From positions 1-36,080 of the forward strand of contig PS015543.1 in the NCBI GenBank assembly GCA_048213135.1: a DNA stretch of 36,080 bases. The letters are read 5' to 3'. Made by a program: the position numbers and the translations under genes. This document shows positions 33,307-36,080 of this stretch, one piece after another. This DNA is from Reclinomonas americana ATCC 50394 (taxonomy: Eukaryota > Jakobida > Jakobea > Jakobida). Every line of letters starts with the position of its first letter. Positions within the stretch are counted from its first letter, which is position 1. The notes under the pieces were generated by a model. It was not told the DNA's origin. It did not search any database and was given only the letters and a program-made list of their open reading frames with translations.

Positions 33307-33326
33307 NNNNNNNNNNNNNNNNNNNN
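33307..33326. other. assembly gap (20 N)
   Basis: Second gap bounding the apparently inverted contig 32600-33306. Confidence 0.95.
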
Positions 33327-33694
33327 CCTTTTATGCCTTTTATTTTCCCTACCTCCCTCCCTCAGTGTGTTCTCCCTGTCCCTCCCGTGTCTTCGACGCA
33401 TAGCCAACTATGGTGAAAAGAGTGAAGCGCGCGACCAGAATCTCGGCATCTCTCGCTCATGTCGAGAGCATCGCGTCCCCTCCGGCACGTAGAGTAGCTC
33501 ACTTGTTGGGATGACAGCGACAGACGACGTGCTCGGAAGGAAAGATGGCGGGGTCGGGTGTCCCACCGGCAAGATCGCGACCACACATTCAATCAATCGT
33601 CACGCACGCACTCACTCCCACTCGTGTGCCGAGTGTGAGTGCGCGCGCGCGTGTGTGTGTGTGTGTGTGTATAGGCGCAGAGTAGTGTGTTGTC
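33327..33694. other. intergenic with (GT)n
   Basis: Upstream region of the WD40 gene. It contains a GCGC/(GT)n stretch at about 33639-33671 shortly before the start codon. No coding sequence is supported. Confidence 0.5.
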
Positions 33695-35048
33695 ATGGCA
33701 GACCTGCGGTACATGCCACTGAGTGAGCACACGGAGCATGTCGGCTTTGTGTCATGTGTGTCGTTGTCGCATGATGGGCGTTTGGCCGCCACGGGCTCCT
33801 TTGACGAAACAGTGCATGTGTGGGACTGTAACTCGGGCCAGCTGGTGCTGCCACCACTGCGTGGACATGAGCGCCGCGTGTGGGCCGTGGCCTTTACGCC
33901 CGATGCCTCGCGAGTCATCAGTGGCTCCAGTGATCACAGCATTCGTGTGTGGTCACTGTCGAGTCCGACACTGCTGCCGCTGGCGGTGGCTCACAGTGAG
34001 GCGCACGAGCACCACCACCAGCAGCGCGAGCAGCAAGCAGCGGCAGAGAGCGACACAGCGGCAGAGGCGGCACCGGTGGTGTTGGACGGGCACTCGGGAT
34101 CTGTCATGAGCTTGTCCGTGTCTGCGGATTCGCGCGTCCTCGCCAGCGGATCACTCGACAAGACGGTGCGTCTGTGGGATCTCGAGTCGGGCACCGAGCG
34201 ACACTGTCTGCGCGGGCACACTGAGTTTGTGTTTGCCGTGGCCCTGGCGCCGTGCGAGTCGGCGCCGTGGGTGGTGTCGGGCTCGGAGGATCGCACGCTG
34301 CGCGTGTGGTCCGTGCACACGGGTGCGGTGGAGCATGTGCTTGTCGGCCACACTGATGGCGTGTATGCGGTGGCCGTGTCGCCCGACGCGGCCTTTGTGG
34401 CCAGTGGCTCTGGCGATTTGTCGATTCGCCTCTGGTCCACCGCCACGTGGGAGACGGTCGCCGTCTTCACCGGCCACACGCTGTCGGTGCGTTCGCTGGC
34501 CATCAGCATCGGCTCCACACACGTTGCGAGTGCGTCGGCCGACAAGTCTGTTCGCGCGTGGGAGGTGGCCTCGGGGCGCCAAGTGCTCTGCATCGAAGAC
34601 GGTCACAGCGACACCGTCAACGCCGTGGCGATTGGGCCCGACGGACACCGCGTGGTCAGCGCGTCGTACGACCGCACAGCCCGCGTGTGGGACACATCGC
34701 TGCCGCCAGATCCGCTGTTCTGCTCCGAAGGCGAGCTGGACGCCGCCGACACGGCTCTCGACGCCGTGGCCGAGCTGGCCGACGAACAGCGCGACGTGGA
34801 CGACGACGACGAAGCGCATGAACGCGCACTGTACTGCACGCTGGCATTCATGGTGCTGCGCGCGTTTGTGCGCGAAGAGGTGGCGCTTCGTGTCGCCCAG
34901 CTGCGTCACCGACGAAGACCATCCACTCCAATTGCTGCAGCTCCGGTACGTTCTTTGCAGATTGTCTCTGTCTTGTTGTAATGCGCTGACCGTGCCCCAC
35001 ACACACACGCAGTCGAATGCAAGCCTGCCGAGACCATTCACCGCCTGA
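33695..35048 (+). CDS. WD40 repeat protein, seven-bladed propeller, 428 aa
   Basis: Seven consecutive WD repeats are visible, each with GH at the start and a (V/L/A)W(D/S/E) end, for example VHVWDCNSG, IRVWSLSS, VRLWDLESG, LRVWSVHTG, IRLWSTATW, VRAWEVASG and ARVWDTSL. Seven repeats make one closed beta-propeller. A His/Gln/Glu-rich loop (EHHHQQREQQ) separates repeats 2 and 3. A C-terminal tail of about 100 residues is acidic (DVDDDDEAHE) and then helical. Exons 33695-34945 and 35013-35048 are joined by a GTACGT...CAG intron in phase 0, and the short last exon codes SNASLPRPFTA. WD propellers are protein-binding platforms; no partner can be named from the sequence. Confidence 0.88.
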
Positions 35049-35138
35049 GCCATACCAACGTGTACAGAATCCTTCCGCAAGCGAGTTGTCCTCGTCCGTC
35101 GTCCCTCTTTCTCTCAGTCTCTCTTTTTCAAGTAAATC

Positions 35139-36009
35139 ATGCCCGTGGTGATTGGCACTGGTGCTAATGGCCTGGCCAAGGTCACTCTGGTGAACGAGCA
35201 GGCAGGCGGTGGCCGTGTGGAAGTGTACCTGCACGGTGCGACAGTGACAAGTTATCGCCCGCGTGAGGATGCCTCCGAGGTGCTCTTTGTGAGCGCACAG
35301 GCCGTGTGGGACGGAGTGAAGCCCATCCGCGGTGGCATCCCCGTGAGTTCCACACACTCGCATACAGAGAGACACGCAGAGAGGGAGAGAGCTCACGCAC
35401 CTCTCTTTCTCTCAGGTCGTTTTCCCACAATTCGGGCAATCTCTCGACGCGCGACTTGCACAGCACGGCTTTGCGCGCAACTCCACGTGGTCACTGTCGC
35501 AGGTGGACGACCTCGCCGACAGTGTGGTGGCCACGTTTACACTGCAATCAAACGAGGCCACCATGGCAGTGTGGCCGCATGCGTTTTCGTTGCAGTACGC
35601 CGTCACCCTCGGCCCCGATCGGCTGACCACGGCGTTGCAGATTAGCAACACGGGCGCGGAGTCGTTCGTCTTTCAGTGCCTCCTGCACACATATTATCAG
35701 CTCGGAGAAGATGTGGCGCATTTGCAGGTGCACGGACTGCGTGGCTGCGAGTTCCTCGATCAGCTGAAGCAGCGGGCGCGCGTGACGGACGACGCGGAGA
35801 GTGCGGCGATTGCGGACGAGGTGGATCGTATCTACTTGTCGGTGCCGGCTGGCACCGAGCTGCAGGTGGCTCAATCGAGCAGTCGCGTGGCGCTGCAGAA
35901 GCGCGTGTTTTGGGATGGCGATCGCAGTCGGGAGGCGGCTTGCGACGTGGTGCTGTGGAATCCGTGGATCGAAAAGTCGCGGCGCATGGCCGACTTTGGC
36001 GACGAAGAG
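35139..36009 (+). CDS. glucose-6-phosphate 1-epimerase-like protein (aldose epimerase fold), 3' partial
   Basis: The YeaD/YMR099C family interconverts alpha and beta anomers of hexose-6-phosphates. The hallmark substrate loop VWDGVKPIRGGIPVVFPQFG is present, followed by AQHGFARNSTW (first catalytic His), CLLHTYYQLG (second His region) and the end motif VVLWNPWIEKSRRMADFGDE. Exons are 35139-35342 and 35416-36009, joined in phase 0. A GTGCGC donor at 36010 follows, so at least one more exon lies beyond the window. The family is usually about 290-310 aa and 266 are seen here. Confidence 0.9.
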
Positions 36010-36080
36010 GTGCGCCGGCCAGTCGTTTGTTGGGCGATGCTGTGGTCTCTTATTATTGTTACTTTGTACAGTACCATCAC

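Noticed and set aside
1-36080. CRISPR arrays, tRNA or rRNA genes, transposons
   Set aside because: No regularly spaced repeats with unique spacers, no tRNA/rRNA signatures and no transposase or reverse transcriptase motifs were seen on either strand.

Overview
This window is nuclear DNA from a gene-dense, GC-rich eukaryote. Nearly every gene is broken by many short GT-AG introns (mostly 56-80 bp), intergenic spaces are often under 150 bp, and there are no operons, ribosome binding sites or mobile elements. The gene set (a KATNIP-like ciliary/microtubule protein, a NuSAP-like spindle protein, a 7TM-RGS protein of the plant AtRGS1 type, a cyclase-fold coiled-coil protein) suggests a flagellated free-living protist. 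An apusomonad or other Obazoa-type lineage is possible, but that is only a guess. The exon models below are mine, built by matching splice sites to reading phase. For eight genes the summed exons give a whole number of codons.

Layout: (1) <2-6818 (+) KATNIP-like protein with four DUF4457-type repeats, 5' truncated. (2) 6985-13971 (+) 1750-aa coiled-coil protein carrying a degenerate class III nucleotide cyclase fold. (3) 14043-~18091, perhaps to 18474 (-) seven-transmembrane RGS protein with a long C-terminal region, interrupted by gaps. (4) ~18473-20589 (+) 493-aa Ser/Arg/Pro-rich protein with PKA-type sites, all introns in phase 0. (5) 20626-22763 (-) DHH/DHHA1 phosphoesterase with tiny exons. 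(6) 22829-24110 (+) HIT-like protein, divergent from gene 5 with 65 bp between start codons. (7) 24152-25514 (-) membrane-anchored FkbM methyltransferase. (8) 25629-27812 (-) MGCGCS myristoylation-type low-complexity protein. (9) ~28590-28795 (-) possible small zinc-binding gene. (10) 28893-31734 (+) NuSAP-like protein. (11) 31938-32318 (+) and 33294-32674 (-) the two halves of one histidine phosphatase. (12) 33695-35048 (+) seven-repeat WD40 protein. (13) 35139->36009 (+) glucose-6-phosphate 1-epimerase, 3' truncated.

Three observations stand out. First, about a quarter of the introns (28 found) begin with GTTGCG instead of the usual GTGAGT/GTGCGT/GTACGT, and none of the 28 is preceded by G. 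This looks like a second 5' splice-site class, probably read by U1 in a shifted register. Second, the histidine phosphatase gene is coherent only if the contig between the gaps at 32382-32599 and 33307-33326 is turned round, so the scaffold most likely contains an inverted contig. Third, gene 2 carries a nucleotide-cyclase fold in which both metal-binding aspartates appear to be lost, so it is a predicted pseudo-cyclase on a coiled-coil scaffold.
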